Origin: CAWBXL01 sp963837365
GTDB taxonomy: Bacteria > Acidobacteriota > Terriglobia > Terriglobales > Acidobacteriaceae
Length of the DNA stretch: 64,000 bases
Assembly (NCBI GenBank): GCA_963837365.1
Contig: CAWIMW010000002.1
Span: 558,001 to 622,000, forward strand
Direction: 5' to 3'
The notes below the pieces were generated by a model. It did not search any database and had not been told where the DNA came from. It was given only the letters and a program-made list of their open reading frames with translations. The position numbers and the translations under genes were made by a program. The first letter of the stretch is position 1; each line of letters starts with the position of its first letter. This document shows positions 17,472-26,052 of the stretch, piece by piece.

Positions 17472-17914
17472 AGAGTTATCAACGCAAGGGTGCGAAAAAC
17501 GACGTTCCCCCGGACGATCCCGGCAATGCGACGGTGGACTTCCACGGGGAGAAGCGGTCGAATCAGACGCACGCATCGAAGACGGACCCGGATGCGAAGA
17601 TGGCCCGAAAAGGTAAGGGCAAGGAAGCCAAGCTGAGTTACAACGGGAACCTGCTGGTGGAGAACCGCCACGGACTGATCGTGAACAGCGAGGTGTTCGA
17701 GGCCAACGGAACGGCGGAGCGCGATGCCGCGCTGGTGATGCTGGAACAGATTCCGGGCACGAAACAAGTAACGGTAGGCGGCGACAAGGGATATGACACG
17801 GCGGATTTCGTGGCCGAATGCCGCAACCTCAAGGTCACGCCGCACGTGGCTCAAAATCTGGAGCGGCCCGGTGGAAGCGCCATTGATGCTCGCACCACGC
17901 ACCACGCCGGATAG
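17405..17914 (+). pseudogene. IS5-family transposase fragment, truncated at both ends
   Basis: In frame from about 17405 the sequence encodes SRLLSDEHFTVDGTLLEAWA, then FHGEKRSNQTHASKTDPDAK, EAKLSYNGNLLVENRHGLIV, VGGDKGYDTADFVAECRNLK and GGSAIDARTTHHAG before a stop. This is the middle and later part of the IS5-type DDE transposase. The first Asp (in VDGTL) and second Asp (in GDKGYDT) are present, while the catalytic Glu region and both ends are missing. The left edge cuts into the Ig/PQQ lipoprotein gene; the right edge abuts the toxin-antitoxin operon. Only about 168 codons remain, so it is inactive. Confidence 0.85.
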
Positions 17915-17926
17915 AAAACAGGGCCC

Positions 17927-18259
17927 TCAGACGGCACGAGCCGCCTTACGCCGGGCGGGATCCACAACTTTCACCACCAACCGTTTGCCCAGGGCCCTGG
18001 CTGCCCGCGTCACGGTATCCAGAGTGACCGCCGTGTTTTGCGGGTCAAGCAAGCGGTCAAGCTGTGAGCGGCTGGTGCGGAGTTCCCGCGCCATGGCCTG
18101 CTTGGTCTTTTGCTGCCGCTTCATGGCTTGGGCGAGTTGCCATGCCAGGACTCTCTTCACGGCGACCGCTTCCACTTCCCCCCGAATGCGCTGTTCATCC
18201 AGAAAGCTGTCGAAACTTGATCCGCTGTGGTCGAATTTTCCGTTTGCCCGTTTCTTCAT
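17927..18259 (-). CDS. HigA-like XRE antitoxin
   Basis: The 110-residue protein has a basic N-terminus and a C-terminal HTH (about residues 45-95: AMKRQQKTKQAMARELRTSRSQLDRLLDPQ...LDTVTRAARALGKRLVVKVV). It overlaps the upstream toxin gene by 4 bases (ATGA), the usual toxin-first order of HigBA systems. It should neutralise the toxin and, with it, repress the operon through the palindrome at 18643-18660. Confidence 0.85.
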   Translation of the reverse strand: MKKRANGKFDHSGSSFDSFLDEQRIRGEVEAVAVKRVLAWQLAQAMKRQQKTKQAMARELRTSRSQLDRLLDPQNTAVTLDTVTRAARALGKRLVVKVVDPARRKAARAV

Positions 18260-18636
18260 TGCAGTCCCCGTTGATGCTTGCTCCTGTTGCGTCGCGCCAT
18301 TTCCAAATCTTCTACCGGTGTTTTGCGTGTCTTTTTGATGAAGCCATGCAATAAAACCATTCGGCTTTTCCTATCAACATAAAACAAGACCCGCGCAATA
18401 CGATTTTGCTTTAGCTCCGTTCGAACTTCATAAAGACTCCCACCCAAGGGGCGACAAACAGGCATGCCTATTGGCCATCCGAACTCGACCGTCTTTATAT
18501 CCGCACCGATCTGCTTGCGGTCTTGCTTTGGCAACGACTTCAGCCATTCCCGCACCGGCTCCCCGCCTGCCTCCGTGCGGAAGAAAATAGCAGGAATACG
18601 CTTGCCGTGCCGCAGATCATCCTGCTGGCTGCCCAT
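18256..18636 (-). CDS. HigB/RelE-type toxin (phage Gp49-like family)
   Basis: The 126-residue protein resembles DUF891/Gp49-like toxins of the RelE superfamily: PAIFFRTEAGGEPVREWLKS, KQIGADIKTVEFGWPIGMP, CRPLGGSLYEVRTEL and RIARVLFYVDRKSRMVLLHG. It ends in a basic tail (GFIKKTRKTP, then RRNRSKHQRG). The family cleaves mRNA at the ribosome. It is the first gene of the pair, and the ATG lies 7 bases from a perfect palindrome. The short distance suggests a nearly leaderless transcript. The pair sits directly beside an IS5 remnant, consistent with mobility. Confidence 0.85.
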   Translation of the reverse strand: MGSQQDDLRHGKRIPAIFFRTEAGGEPVREWLKSLPKQDRKQIGADIKTVEFGWPIGMPVCRPLGGSLYEVRTELKQNRIARVLFYVDRKSRMVLLHGFIKKTRKTPVEDLEMARRNRSKHQRGLQ

Positions 18637-18642
18637 AGGGAT

Positions 18643-18660
18643 TGTACCATATACGGTACA
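18643..18660 (-). promoter_or_regulatory. Palindromic operator of the toxin-antitoxin operon
   Basis: TGTACCATATACGGTACA is a perfect 6+6 inverted repeat around a 6-base spacer, directly upstream of the toxin start. On the coding strand TACAAT, a possible -10 box, overlaps its downstream arm. Toxin-antitoxin complexes commonly repress their own promoter by binding such sites; this role is inferred from position and symmetry. Confidence 0.6.
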
Positions 18661-18728
18661 GTAAATACCGTTAAAGAAACGTTACGCAGCAAATTCAACG
18701 TTGCGCTGACCCAAATGCCTACGCGATC

Positions 18729-19979
18729 TCAGCGGGACAAGGTTTCGGTCACGATTCCTGTGCCAGGGATTCCGGGTCTAACTCTCTTGATTTTGCGTCC
18801 CACTTGCAGCGTAACGCCGGCTGTAATATCCACGATGGCCGCAGGATTCTCGACGACCTTGCCATCGGCCCTTACCGCGCCTTGCTTTACCATCCGGCCG
18901 GCCTCGCTCACGGAGCCCGCAAGTTGAACCCGTGCTAGAAGCTTGTCAATCCTTAGTCGATTTTCTGGGGTGTCGATCACGGCTTCTTCCACACTCTCAG
19001 GTACTTCATCCTTCTGAAACTGCTTCGCCCAATCTTCCGCCGCTTTCTCAGCCGCCTCCGCTCCATGGAAATCCACCACAATCCTCCGGGCCAGCTCTTT
19101 CTTCGCCCCCATCGGGTGCAACTCGCGCTTCATCTTGTCGATTTCTGACACCTGCACATCCGTCAGCAGCTCGTAGTACCTCCACATCAGCTCATCTGAG
19201 ACCGACATCACTTTGCCATACATATCAAGCGGCACGTCCTTGATCCCAATCGCATTCCCCAGCGACTTCGACATCTTCTGCACGCCGTCAAGCCCCTCGA
19301 GAATCGGCATGGTCAGTACCACTTGCGACTCCTGCCCGTTCATGCGCTGCATCTCGCGTCCCATGAGCAAATTGAATTTCTGGTCAGTTCCGCCTAACTC
19401 AACGTCAGCCTGCAACATGACCGAGTCATATCCCTGCGCCAGCGGATACAGCAGCTCATGCATGGCGATCGGCTTCTCTTCTTTAAAGCGCTTGTGGAAG
19501 TCTTCGCGCTCCAGCATCTGCGAAACAGTGAATTTGGCCGCCAGTTTGATCCAGTCCGCCGACTTCAGCCTGTCGAACCATTCGCTGTTAAAGCGCACTT
19601 CCGTCTTGTGCTTGTCGAGAATCTTATGCACCTGCCCCAGATAAGTCTTGGCATTGCGCATGATGTCGTCGGCGCTAAGCGGAGGACGCGTGGCCGAGCG
19701 ACCGGTAGGGTCGCCGATCATGCCGGTGAAGTCGCCGATCAGAAAAATCACAGTATGCCCGAGATCCTGGAAGTGCTTCAGCTTGCGGAGAAGTACGGTA
19801 TGACCGAGGTGGAGATCAGGGGCGGTGGGATCAAACCCAGCTTTTACGCGAAGCGGCTTGCCGGAGGCAAGGGACTTCTCCAGTTTGGCACGCAGTTCGG
19901 ACTCTTTCACAATCTCGGAGGAGCCCTTTTTAATGTAAGTCAGTTGTTCGTCAACGGCGGCAAACGTAGGCATAGCCAA
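18729..19979 (-). CDS. tyrS: Tyrosyl-tRNA synthetase
   Basis: The 416-residue class I synthetase joins tyrosine to tRNA-Tyr. The HIGH-type motif HLGH is at residues 57-60 (FDPTAPDLHLGHTVLLRKL), KMSKS follows in GLDGVQKMSKSLGN, and a C-terminal S4 RNA-binding domain is present (IDKLLARVQLAGSVSEAGR). LELGGTDQKFNLLMGRE-like text (VELGGTDQKFN) lies between them. The frame is intact, unlike aspS and hisS nearby. Confidence 0.95.
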   Translation of the reverse strand: MAMPTFAAVDEQLTYIKKGSSEIVKESELRAKLEKSLASGKPLRVKAGFDPTAPDLHLGHTVLLRKLKHFQDLGHTVIFLIGDFTGMIGDPTGRSATRPPLSADDIMRNAKTYLGQVHKILDKHKTEVRFNSEWFDRLKSADWIKLAAKFTVSQMLEREDFHKRFKEEKPIAMHELLYPLAQGYDSVMLQADVELGGTDQKFNLLMGREMQRMNGQESQVVLTMPILEGLDGVQKMSKSLGNAIGIKDVPLDMYGKVMSVSDELMWRYYELLTDVQVSEIDKMKRELHPMGAKKELARRIVVDFHGAEAAEKAAEDWAKQFQKDEVPESVEEAVIDTPENRLRIDKLLARVQLAGSVSEAGRMVKQGAVRADGKVVENPAAIVDITAGVTLQVGRKIKRVRPGIPGTGIVTETLSR

Positions 19980-20001
19980 GCATTATTGCAGATTTCAGAT
20001 T

Positions 20002-20349
20002 CTAGATTGCAGATTGAATGCCCTTTACGGTGCGCAGCGAAGCGACGAAGATCGAAACCAGCTCATTTGCTTCTTTTAGCGGTAGCTGGACCTTTTCACT
20101 CGGCACTATGGTTGCATCCACCAAAAGTTCGAGCCAGAAAAGACTTTCGTCGGCCTCTTCCAGCACAATTCCCATTTTCGAGACAAAATCGGGGGTAGAC
20201 CGGGCCCTGCAAACAGCACGGTAATTGGCGGCTACAGAAGTAGCTGAACGTAGAAGTTGGCGGGTAATAATTCGTGATTCTTGATTTGACGGAACGATCC
20301 TACAAAGCCGGATGACAAGCAAGGCGAAATGCTTAGTTCGGGCCTTCAT
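20002..20349 (-). CDS. Four-helix-bundle (23S rRNA intervening-sequence type) protein
   Basis: The protein is about 115 residues from the ATG at 20349, which has GCGGAG just ahead; an ATG at 20388 would add 13 residues. SNQESRIITRQLLRSATSVAANYRAVCRARSTPDFVSKMGIVLEEADES and FWLELL are the hallmarks of the TIGR02436/S23 family. In some bacteria the family is encoded within rRNA genes; here, as often, it stands alone with no rRNA gene nearby. Its biochemical role is not established. Confidence 0.85.
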   Translation of the reverse strand: MKARTKHFALLVIRLCRIVPSNQESRIITRQLLRSATSVAANYRAVCRARSTPDFVSKMGIVLEEADESLFWLELLVDATIVPSEKVQLPLKEANELVSIFVASLRTVKGIQSAI

Positions 20350-20439
20350 CGTCTCCGCATTCACAGCCGGCATAAAATAAATCTGCAATCTTCAATCCGA
20401 AATCTACAATCTGCCGTTGCACGCTGTCTGTGACATCCG

Positions 20440-21036
20440 TCACAAAAGCCTCCGCCCCACAATCTTGTACTTTCCTGCCAATACAAAATTGATCGCCTCA
20501 GAATAAGCAATATGCTCCTGCTCCAGAATGCGCTCGGCCAGCGTATGCTCATCATCGGTATCCAGCACCGGCACAGTCTTCTGCACGATGATGGCCCCAT
20601 GGTCCAGTTCTTCGTCCACCAAGTGCACCGTACATCCGGAAACTTTCACCCCGTAGGCAAACGCCTGCTCTTGTGCTTCCAGACCAGGAAACGACGGCAA
20701 CAGCGAGGGATGAATATTCAAAATCCGCTGCGGAAATTGCTGCACGAACCAAGGCGAGAGCAATCGCATATATCCGGCCAGACAGACCAGGTCAACCTTA
20801 TGCTCTTTCAATGCAGCGACAACGGCTCGATCATGCTCCTCGCGCCCTCTGCCTTTGGAAGGAATCGCCAGTGCCGTGATCCCCATCTGGCGAGCGGTTT
20901 CAAGTCCACCGGCATCTGGCTTGTTGGAGACCACCACCGCGATCCGGGCATTCGGAATTTTGCCCGCGGTTACATTTTTAGCAATGGCCTCGAAATTCGA
21001 CCCGCGTCCGGAGAGCAGGATGCCGAGGTTCTTCAT
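20440..21036 (-). CDS. purN: Phosphoribosylglycinamide formyltransferase
   Basis: The 198-residue protein transfers a formyl group from 10-formyl-tetrahydrofolate to GAR in purine synthesis. It starts MKNLGILLSGRGSNFEAIAK. LVCLAGYMRLLSPWFVQQFP, RILNIHPSLLPSFPGLEAQE and KVSGCTVHLVDEELDHGAII carry the formyltransferase core with the catalytic Asn-His-Asp region. The start overlaps the hisS stop by 4 bases (ATGA), so translation is probably coupled. Confidence 0.95.
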   Translation of the reverse strand: MKNLGILLSGRGSNFEAIAKNVTAGKIPNARIAVVVSNKPDAGGLETARQMGITALAIPSKGRGREEHDRAVVAALKEHKVDLVCLAGYMRLLSPWFVQQFPQRILNIHPSLLPSFPGLEAQEQAFAYGVKVSGCTVHLVDEELDHGAIIVQKTVPVLDTDDEHTLAERILEQEHIAYSEAINFVLAGKYKIVGRRLL

Positions 21037-22335
21037 GGCTGTTCCAGAATTTTTTGCGCCAGATCAGCGCGCGCGACGGAAATTTGGTTCCCGCTTTTCA
21101 GGTTCTTCAATGCAAACGATCCTGACTTGGCCTCGTTCTCGCCAACAATCAGGATGTAGCGCGCGCCCAGTTTGTCAGCAGTTTCAAATGATTTCTTGAG
21201 CCGGAAATTCTCGTCTCCCAACTCGACAGCTCCAGCGGCAACAAGTTCTACGTTCTGCCGCAGCTCCCGCGCCAGCCGCGCCGCTTCTGCATTCATCCCC
21301 ACTCCCAATGGAGCAATGTAAACAATCGGGCGCTTGCGCAGCAGCCTTCGCCGCTGTCTCCGCTTGCAGCGACATCACCAGCCGGTCTTCGCCAATGGCA
21401 AATCCAATCCCTGGAGCCGCCGGCCCACCAAGAGCTTCGGACAATCCGTCATAGCGCCCGCCGCCGAGAATTGCATTCTGCGCTCCGAGCGTGTCATGCG
21501 TGAACTCGAATGCCGTGCGAGTGTAGTAGTCGAGTCCGCGCACCAGGCGCTCGTTCAAAATAAACGGCACTCCGACTTTGCTAAGAATCTCCCTTACCGC
21601 CTCGAAATGCGCGCGGCTTTCTTCGCTCAGGAACTGAGTGATGCGCGGCAGCTTCTCAATAATCGGCTGGTCTGCCGGAACCTTGCAGTCAAGCACGCGC
21701 AGAGGATTGGTCACCGCGCGCCGCTGGCAATCGCCGCACATATTCGCCACTACCGGCTCCAAAGCCTTGCGGAGGCCTTCATTAAAAGCCGCACGATCGC
21801 TAGGGCTACCGATGGAATTCAGCTCCAGCGTCCATCCGGTGATCCCTAAGCGATCAAGCAAAGTCGCAAGCATTTCCAGCAACTCCGCATCCCGCGCGGG
21901 AGATTCACTGCCCGCCGATGCCGGCCCAATGATCTCCGCCCCGATCTGATAAAACTGCCGGTACCGTCCCTTCTGCGGCCGCTCCCGCCGAAACTGCGGA
22001 CCGATGTAGTAGAGCTTGTTTAGTCCGCGGTCCCAGAGTTTGTGTTCGATGTAAGCGCGCACCACGCCGGCTGTATTTTCAGGTCGTAGAGTAAGCGATT
22101 GTCCCTTGTCACTCTCAGCCCGCCCCCGGTCTTCCCAGGTATACATTTCTTTCGACACGATGTCGGTCTCTTCGCCCACCCCGCGCGCAAACAGTTCCGT
22201 AGCCTCAAAAATCGGGGTGCGAATTTCCTGGAAGTTGTAAGCGCGAAACACATCGCGCACCGCCGCCTCCACAAAGTTCCACAGCGCCGTTTCCGGCGGC
22301 AGCAGATCGCGCGTTCCTCGGACAGCTTTAATCAT
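21033..22335 (-). CDS. hisS: Histidyl-tRNA synthetase, split by one extra base
   Basis: The class II synthetase begins MIKAVRGTRDLLPPETALW and contains RPENTAGVVRAYIEHKLWD, the motif 2 region FRRERPQKGRYRQFYQIG, and LVRGLDYYTRTAFEF, typical of HisRS. Near 21323 the coding strand reads GCGCCCGATTGTTTACATTG; dropping one T gives APDVYIAPLGVGMNAEA and restores the anticodon-binding domain, which ends ARADLAQKILEQP. The repaired protein is about 433 residues, normal for HisRS. It is essential, so a sequencing error is likely. It overlaps purN. Confidence 0.88.
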
Positions 22336-22363
22336 GATCTTCTAAAGTAACTCTTTAGTATGG

Positions 22364-22543
22364 TTCGTGTTAGGGCACCGGCTTCAGCCGTGCCGTTAAA
22401 GCGCACCCATGAGGTTCGGCGCGCCCAACAGGCGCAACTATCGGAATCCAATCCAGATTCAGCTTCAAGCTATTGCGCCCCATGGGCGCGGACCAGAAGT
22501 TAGCGAAATTGCGGCACGGCTGAAGCCGATGCCCTGACACGAA
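22364..22543. repeat. 180-bp terminal-inverted-repeat element, copy 1 (family B)
   Basis: The left end TTCGTGTTAGGGCACCGGCT and the right end AGCCGATGCCCTGACACGAA are near-perfect inverted repeats extending about 32 bp (through CAGCCGTGCCG). The interior has GGCGCGCCCA, GGCGCAACT and TTGCGCC. A second copy lies at 41397-41572. No coding capacity is visible. It fills the gap between hisS and the carbonic-anhydrase-like gene. Confidence 0.7.
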
Positions 22544-22589
22544 GCGTCTCACCCGCAAATCACATACTCACAAAGGAACTCATTTCCAA

Positions 22590-23102
22590 TCACCGTTCCG
22601 CCAAATACGCCTCTTTGTACCCCAAATAATTATTCGCATAGCGCATGATAGCTTCCTGGTCTTTCTCATTCAACATGCGCCGGAACTTCCCCGGAGACCC
22701 CATCCACAGCGATCCCGGCTCAACAATAGTCTTTTCCGGAATCAGTGTCCCCGCCGCAATGATGGAGCCAGCCCCAATCTTCGCCCCATTCAAAATAATG
22801 GAACCCATGCCGATCAGGCAGCGGTCTTCAATCACGCATCCGTGCAGCGTCACGGAATGCCCGATGGTGACATATTCACCAACGTAAACCCCGTAGTGCA
22901 GCTTCATCCCATGCAGCACACTGCAATCCTGAATGTTGGAATATGCACCCACGCGAATTTCGTGCACGTCGCCGCGGACAACGGCGTTCATCCACACGCT
23001 GGCGTGCTCGCCGAGGACGACATCGCCGATGATCTGGGCGGAGTCGTCAACGTAGCAGGACGCCGGGATCGTCGGTTTGATGCCTTTGTAGGAGCGGATC
23101 AT
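22590..23102 (-). CDS. Gamma carbonic anhydrase family protein
   Basis: About 170 residues from the ATG at 23102 (MIRSYKGIKPTIPASCYVD). It is a left-handed beta-helix of hexapeptide repeats with the metal-binding histidines His64 (SVLH), His82 (IGHSV) and His87 (LHGC). The family (YrdA, PaaY, CaiE) includes true carbonic anhydrases and uncharacterised acyl-group proteins. The C-terminal MGSPGKFRRMLNEKD is typical of the YrdA/PaaY type. Confidence 0.88.
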   Translation of the reverse strand: MIRSYKGIKPTIPASCYVDDSAQIIGDVVLGEHASVWMNAVVRGDVHEIRVGAYSNIQDCSVLHGMKLHYGVYVGEYVTIGHSVTLHGCVIEDRCLIGMGSIILNGAKIGAGSIIAAGTLIPEKTIVEPGSLWMGSPGKFRRMLNEKDQEAIMRYANNYLGYKEAYLAER

Positions 23103-23174
23103 CTTTAACAAGAAGGAAAGCCAACATAACACGGATGACGCGCTGGAGGTAAGGGCTGCATGCCAGGAAACCCT

Positions 23175-23450
23175 TTAGGGACAGCTACGGATGTCATGCG
23201 CGCATCGACTAACGATAAGAAAAAATACGCCAGGCCAAAAGAGAGAAAATGGAGCGCCCAGAAGCAGCCACAAGCCCTTTTTCCTATATCGCACGATCGA
23301 GATCACTAAGAGTATTAACCAAGCGAGTGAGAACCAAAGAGAAAAACGGTCAATAAAACTATTCCCGAGGACCCAAGGCGAAAAACAGCCGACAATTGCA
23401 ACAAGCATTCCCGCAATAAACAAACTGCGGTGGTTAATCGCGTTTGTCAT
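23175..23450 (-). CDS. Small membrane protein of unknown function
   Basis: About 91 residues starting MTNAINHRSLFIAGMLVAIV, with three hydrophobic segments (about 11-30, 35-55 and 62-82). The start lies one base beyond the asd stop on the same strand, so it is likely co-transcribed with asd. I recognise no family, and lower GC than neighbouring genes is apparent (AT-rich codons). It could be a recent acquisition or simply a poorly conserved membrane gene. Confidence 0.55.
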   Translation of the reverse strand: MTNAINHRSLFIAGMLVAIVGCFSPWVLGNSFIDRFSLWFSLAWLILLVISIVRYRKKGLWLLLGAPFSLFWPGVFFLIVSRCAHDIRSCP

Positions 23451-23451
23451 T

Positions 23452-24601
23452 CTAACTTCTAACACTCCCTGCCACTTCTAACCTTCCCTGTGTTACGCCC
23501 AAATGCTCCCGCAGAATATTCAGCATCCGCCGCAGCGGCTCGGCAGCTCCCCAGAGCAACTGATCGCCCACGGTAAACGCGCCGAGATACTCTGGCCCCA
23601 TCTTCAACTTGTGCAGGCGCCCAATCGGAACGGTCAAAGTGCCCGACACTGCGGTCGGGGTCAGATCACGCAAAGTAGAGTTCTTGTCATTGGGCACCAG
23701 CTTCACCCATTCGTTGGTATTGGCAATGATCTGCTCGATTTGAGCAAGCGGAACATCCGACTTCAGCTTGATAGTCAATCCCTGGCTGTGGCAGCGCATG
23801 GTCCCCACCCGCACGCAGATGCCATCCATCGGTACCGGAGGATTCAAGCCCAGAATCTTGTTGGCCTCGGCCATCGCCTTCCATTCTTCTTTGGTCTGGC
23901 CGCCCGGCATGTCTTTGTCAATCCAGGCCAGCAGGCTCCCAGCCAAAGGCGCGCCGAATCTCCGCCGTAGGTAGCCATGAAGACCGCTGCGCATCAATCA
24001 CCATGCGATCCACTTCCAGCGCATTTTCCGACGGAGACTTCCGCAACGGATCCACCAGCATCCCCATCTGCGTCACCAGTTCCAGCATCTTGGCCGCGCC
24101 GCCGCCCGATGCCGCCTGATACGTCATGGAGGAAACCCATTCCACGATGCCTGCCTTCAGCAGTCCAGCGCAAGCCATCAGCATCAGGCTCACGGTGCAA
24201 TTGCCGCCGATATAGCTGCGGATGCCCTTCTCGAGGCCATCCTCAATCACATCCGCATTCACTGGATCAAGGATGATGACCGAATCATCCGCCATGCGCA
24301 GCGTGGAGGCAGCGTCAATCCAATATCCCCGCCAGCCGCTCTGGCGCAGCGGCCCATAAACTTCGGTGGTGTAGTCCCCGCCCTGGCAGCTGACGAGCAC
24401 ATCGCAGCCGGCGAGGTCAGTCAAATCCTTGGCATCTTTTAGAGTACCGCGCTTGCCGCCTTCTTCCGGGGCCTTGCCACCCGCATTCGAGGTCGAGAAA
24501 AACGCACACTCCAGCCCGGCAAAGTCGCCCTCCTCGCGCATGCGCTGCATGAGGACGCTGCCCACCATCCCTCTCCAACCGATGAATCCGACGCGTAGCA
24601 T
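23452..24601 (-). CDS. asd: Aspartate-semialdehyde dehydrogenase, split by one extra base
   Basis: The protein reduces aspartyl phosphate to the semialdehyde for Lys, Met, Thr and diaminopimelate synthesis. It begins MLRVGFIGWRGMVGSVLMQR, the form found in gamma-proteobacterial-type Asd, and has the active-site Cys135 in YIGGNCTVSLMLMA. Near 23964 the coding strand reads GCGGAGATTCGGCG; removing one A gives RSSWLPTAEFGAPLAGSLL, matching the family. The remainder (WIDKDMPGGQTKEEWK, GICVRVGTMRCHSQGLTIKL) is intact. The repaired length is about 382 residues. Confidence 0.9.
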
Positions 24602-24718
24602 AGGGTAATTTGAGCTTTAAGTTTACTAGAAGATACGCCAGGAACCGAGATGAAATCCGCGCATTCGATTGATTCAACACACGGGATATCCAACTCCAAT
24701 CTATTGATAAATAATCTT

Positions 24719-25060
24719 TTATCCCGGAGGCCAGCCCAAGTTCCGGCCACCCAGCAAATGAACATGCATGTGAAACACCGACTGCCCCGCCCCAGGGCCC
24801 ACGTTGAGCACCGTGCGATACCCATCTTCCACCCCGCGCTGCTTGGCAATCTGCGCTGCGGCGAGATGGCACTGCCCCACCATCTCAGCATCCAACGCCT
24901 CCGCCTCTTTCAATCCACGAATGTGTTTCTTGGGGACGATCAGCACATGGACTGGCGCCTGAGGGTTAAGGTCCTCGAACGCATAGGTATGCTCATCCTC
25001 GTAAACCTTCTTGGAGGGAATTTCGCCCTTGATAATGCGGCAAAAAATGCAGTCATTCAT
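24719..25060 (-). CDS. HIT family nucleotide-binding protein
   Basis: A 113-residue histidine-triad protein of the HinT type. It starts CIFCRIIKGEIPSKKVYED and carries the HxHxH motif with His97, His99 and His101 (SVFHMHVHLLGG). Family members hydrolyse purine nucleotide phosphoramidates. It precedes asd in the same direction, with a gap of about 117 bases. Confidence 0.93.
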   Translation of the reverse strand: MNDCIFCRIIKGEIPSKKVYEDEHTYAFEDLNPQAPVHVLIVPKKHIRGLKEAEALDAEMVGQCHLAAAQIAKQRGVEDGYRTVLNVGPGAGQSVFHMHVHLLGGRNLGWPPG

Positions 25061-25074
25061 AAGTCATCTCAATT

Positions 25075-25166
25075 GTAGGGCGGCCACTCCTGTCCGCCCC
25101 GCCGGCAGTGTCACAGATGCCAGCCGTTAGCGGCCTGCCTGAGCGAAGTCAAAGGGGTGCCCGCCC
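25075..25166. repeat. Composite intergenic repeat (GTAGGGCGG hairpin plus CCTGAGCGAAGTC mini-repeat)
   Basis: The stretch opens with GTAGGGCGGCCACTCCTGTC, a diverged copy of the hairpin unit seen twice at 62213-62330. From about 25133 it has GCCTGCCTGAGCGAAGTCAA followed by AGGGG, a variant of the mini-repeat inserted in the IS110 transposase. It separates the HIT and DinB genes. Confidence 0.5.
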
Positions 25167-25175
25167 AACACTGAT

Positions 25176-25679
25176 TCAGAACCCCAACGTATCATCCGCC
25201 GAAGGCCCATAAGTCGCAGGAACCGGAACGTTGTTCAACCGCAAATAGACTCCCAACTGCGCCCGGTGATGCACCAGATGATTAAGAAACATCTCTCGAT
25301 AAGCCAGGAACCGCTGCCCATCAAAAATGGACTTGCCCTGAAAGCTCAACTTCCAATTCTGCTTCCAGGACTCATCGGTTGCTGCCGCAAGTGCGGCGCG
25401 GGCTTTGGCTGATCCTTCATCAAAAACCTTGACCAGCTGTTCAGCAGATTCAAATGGCACCGGTGTAATACTTCCTTTGGAGAAATCGAGTTCTGGGGTT
25501 GTCAGTATGATGAGCCCGAATCCGGCCAGTTGGGCCACGTGCGGCGCCAGTTTCTTGAGCGGCATGGACTTGGCATGAGGGGCAAAGTCGGGGTTATTCA
25601 CTGGAACACGCTGCAAAGTAATCCGAGTATTTTTGGCTTCAACATCAAACTCAGGTAACAGGAATTCGCTGATGGACAT
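25176..25679 (-). CDS. DinB family protein
   Basis: About 167 residues from the ATG at 25679 (MSISEFLLPEFDVEAKNTRI). The four-helix DinB/YfiT-type fold is indicated by histidines spaced as in metal-binding members: FAPHAKSMPLKKLAPHVAQL, and YREMFLNHLVHHRAQLGVYLR. Members often act as metal-dependent thiol transferases or have no known role. A start at 25721 is possible, but the internal ATG is preceded by GGAGGATTGC, a good Shine-Dalgarno. Confidence 0.85.
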   Translation of the reverse strand: MSISEFLLPEFDVEAKNTRITLQRVPVNNPDFAPHAKSMPLKKLAPHVAQLAGFGLIILTTPELDFSKGSITPVPFESAEQLVKVFDEGSAKARAALAAATDESWKQNWKLSFQGKSIFDGQRFLAYREMFLNHLVHHRAQLGVYLRLNNVPVPATYGPSADDTLGF

Positions 25680-25704
25680 GCAATCCTCCGTGGTGAGTAT
25701 AGAT

Positions 25705-26050
25705 GCGGAAGCTATTAGCAAGATGCTGATTTAATACCAATTTTGTCATTCCGACGATTCGCGGAGCGAAGAGGAGAAATCTGCTTTCGCGGACAGCCCC
25801 ACAGGCGCTGCCGGCGAAACAGAAGATTCCTCTTCCGGGCTGAACTCCTCGTCGAAATGAAAAAACAGGTGTGAATAGCGGAAGCTGTTAGCAAGATGCT
25901 GATTTAATACCAATTTTGTCATTCCGACGATTCGCGGAGCGAAGAGGAGAAATCTGCTTTCCCGGACAGCCCCACAGGCGCTGCCGGCTAACAGCAGATT
26001 CCTCCTCCGAGCTGACGCTCCTCGTCGAAATGACAAATCTGGGTGAATAG
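25705..26050. repeat. 173-bp tandem duplication containing two inverted-repeat elements (family A copies 1 and 2)
   Basis: Units 25705-25877 and 25878-26050 are near-identical direct copies, both starting GCGGAAGCT-TTAGCAAGAT and ending TGAATAG. Each contains a family A element (25742-25864 and 25915-26037) with ends TTTGTCATTCCGACGA and TCGTCGAAATGACAAA, inverted repeats matching at 15 of 16 positions in the second copy. The whole element could fold into a long hairpin. The duplication ends 2 bases from the acyl-CoA mutase stop codon. Confidence 0.8.
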
Positions 26051-26052
26051 AT

